Source: Pseudomonadota bacterium (GTDB lineage: Bacteria > Pseudomonadota > Gammaproteobacteria > Burkholderiales > Rhodocyclaceae). From it: a stretch of 6,468 nucleotides of DNA. This document shows, piece after piece, positions 6,288 to 6,468 of this stretch. Where the stretch lies: positions 1-6,468 of the forward strand of contig JAJZPJ010000148.1 in NCBI GenBank assembly GCA_021811225.1, in the 5' to 3' direction. The position numbers and the translations under genes were made by a program. A model generated the notes under the pieces. It worked only from the letters and a program-made list of their open reading frames with translations, did no database searches and was not told the DNA's origin. How positions within the stretch are numbered: the first letter of the stretch is position 1; every line of letters begins with the position of its first letter.

Positions 6288-6293
6288 TACAAT
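6288..6293 (+). promoter_or_regulatory. Possible -10 element for the right-hand plus-strand gene
   Basis: TACAAT is a 5-of-6 match to the -10 consensus, 111 bp before ATG 6405. No clear -35 is seen at 17 bp upstream (ACCAAC region). If used, it would give a leader of about 105 nt. Confidence 0.33.
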
Positions 6294-6363
6294 GCCGATC
6301 GCGGCCCGGTGCGCATCGTCGGCGCGCGCCTAGCTATTGATCGGAAACCCGAACGCCCCCTCG

Positions 6364-6408
6364 ATGATCCTCATCCGCAGCTGCTCCCGTCACCCGGTGC
6401 CGAGATGA
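6364..6408 (+). CDS. Possible 14-codon upstream ORF overlapping the next start
   Basis: ATG 6364 opens a 14-residue frame (MILIRSCSRHPVPR) whose TGA overlaps ATG 6405 as ATGA. There is no clear Shine-Dalgarno for it and no family resemblance. It may be chance, or a coupling leader for the downstream gene. Confidence 0.2.
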   Translation: MILIRSCSRHPVPR

Positions 6409-6468
6409 ACCTATTTTCCAAGCTCTACTACAAGTTCCGCAAGTACTGGAAAGCCATCCAGCTCTACC
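6405..6468 (+). CDS. Start of an unrecognised gene, truncated by the window edge
   Basis: ATG 6405 begins MNLFSKLYYKFRKYWKAIQL, a basic and aromatic N-terminus that could precede a membrane segment or be an amphipathic helix; I do not recognise it. The codon and residue pattern looks protein-like, and nothing competes on the other strand. The same frame is open upstream for at least 50 codons with a GTG at 6309, so the true start could be earlier. The ribosome-binding site before 6405 is weak. Only 21 codons are visible. Confidence 0.45.
   Translation, partial: MNLFSKLYYKFRKYWKAIQLY

Noticed and set aside
1..6468. CRISPR arrays, tRNA or rRNA genes, insertion sequences, integrase or att repeats
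   Set aside because: I looked for regularly spaced repeats, cloverleaf-like segments, transposase motifs and flanking direct repeats and saw none. The cassette boundary shows no mobile-element gene within the window.

Overview
The window looks like a chromosomal segment of a GC-rich proteobacterium. A beta- or gammaproteobacterium is my best guess, because the L-lactate dehydrogenase most resembles the beta/gamma-proteobacterial LldD type. An accessory restriction-modification (R-M) cassette on the minus strand (positions 1-4165) abuts ordinary metabolic genes (4383-6156). All identifications come from recognising protein families by eye; no database was searched.

Layout. The cassette reads right to left. 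First comes a 113-codon relic of a large type III-like restriction/helicase subunit (4165-3824). Five bases later is an intact 498-aa protein with a DUF4062 (TIR-like) N-terminus, a GHKL/RecG-C-like ATPase domain and a winged helix (3818-2322). After a 169-bp spacer comes a type III-like adenine/cytosine-N DNA methyltransferase, open from 2152 to the left edge. A 217-bp divergent spacer (4166-4382) separates the cassette from plus-strand lldD (4383-5528), an FMN-dependent L-lactate dehydrogenase. It is followed by a convergent flavin reductase-like protein on the minus strand (6156-5512), and the two stop ends overlap by 17 bp. The right end holds a promoter-like region and the first 21 codons of an unrecognised plus-strand gene (6405 onward).

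Main result. Both catalytic genes of the R-M cassette appear to carry clean in-frame internal deletions. The restriction subunit keeps about 72 N-terminal and 38 C-terminal residues and has lost the helicase and nuclease between them, roughly 900 residues judged from recalled relatives. The methyltransferase keeps its first ~26 residues but then jumps directly to the segment that normally follows catalytic motif IV, so the (D/S/N)PP(Y/F) motif is absent while AdoMet motif I (DPTCGSGTT) and the C-terminal half are intact. The gene between them is undamaged and keeps its ribosome-binding site inside the preserved 3' end of the restriction relic. The cassette therefore probably no longer restricts or methylates, yet may still express the DUF4062-GHKL protein from the original operon promoter. 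The methyltransferase also contains an AT-richer block (about 52% GC against 63-68% in adjacent stretches) where the target-recognition domain should lie, which suggests past specificity exchange.

The metabolic half looks ordinary. LldD would oxidise L-lactate to pyruvate at the membrane and pass electrons to the quinone pool. The flavin reductase-like protein has no evident link to it beyond convergence.
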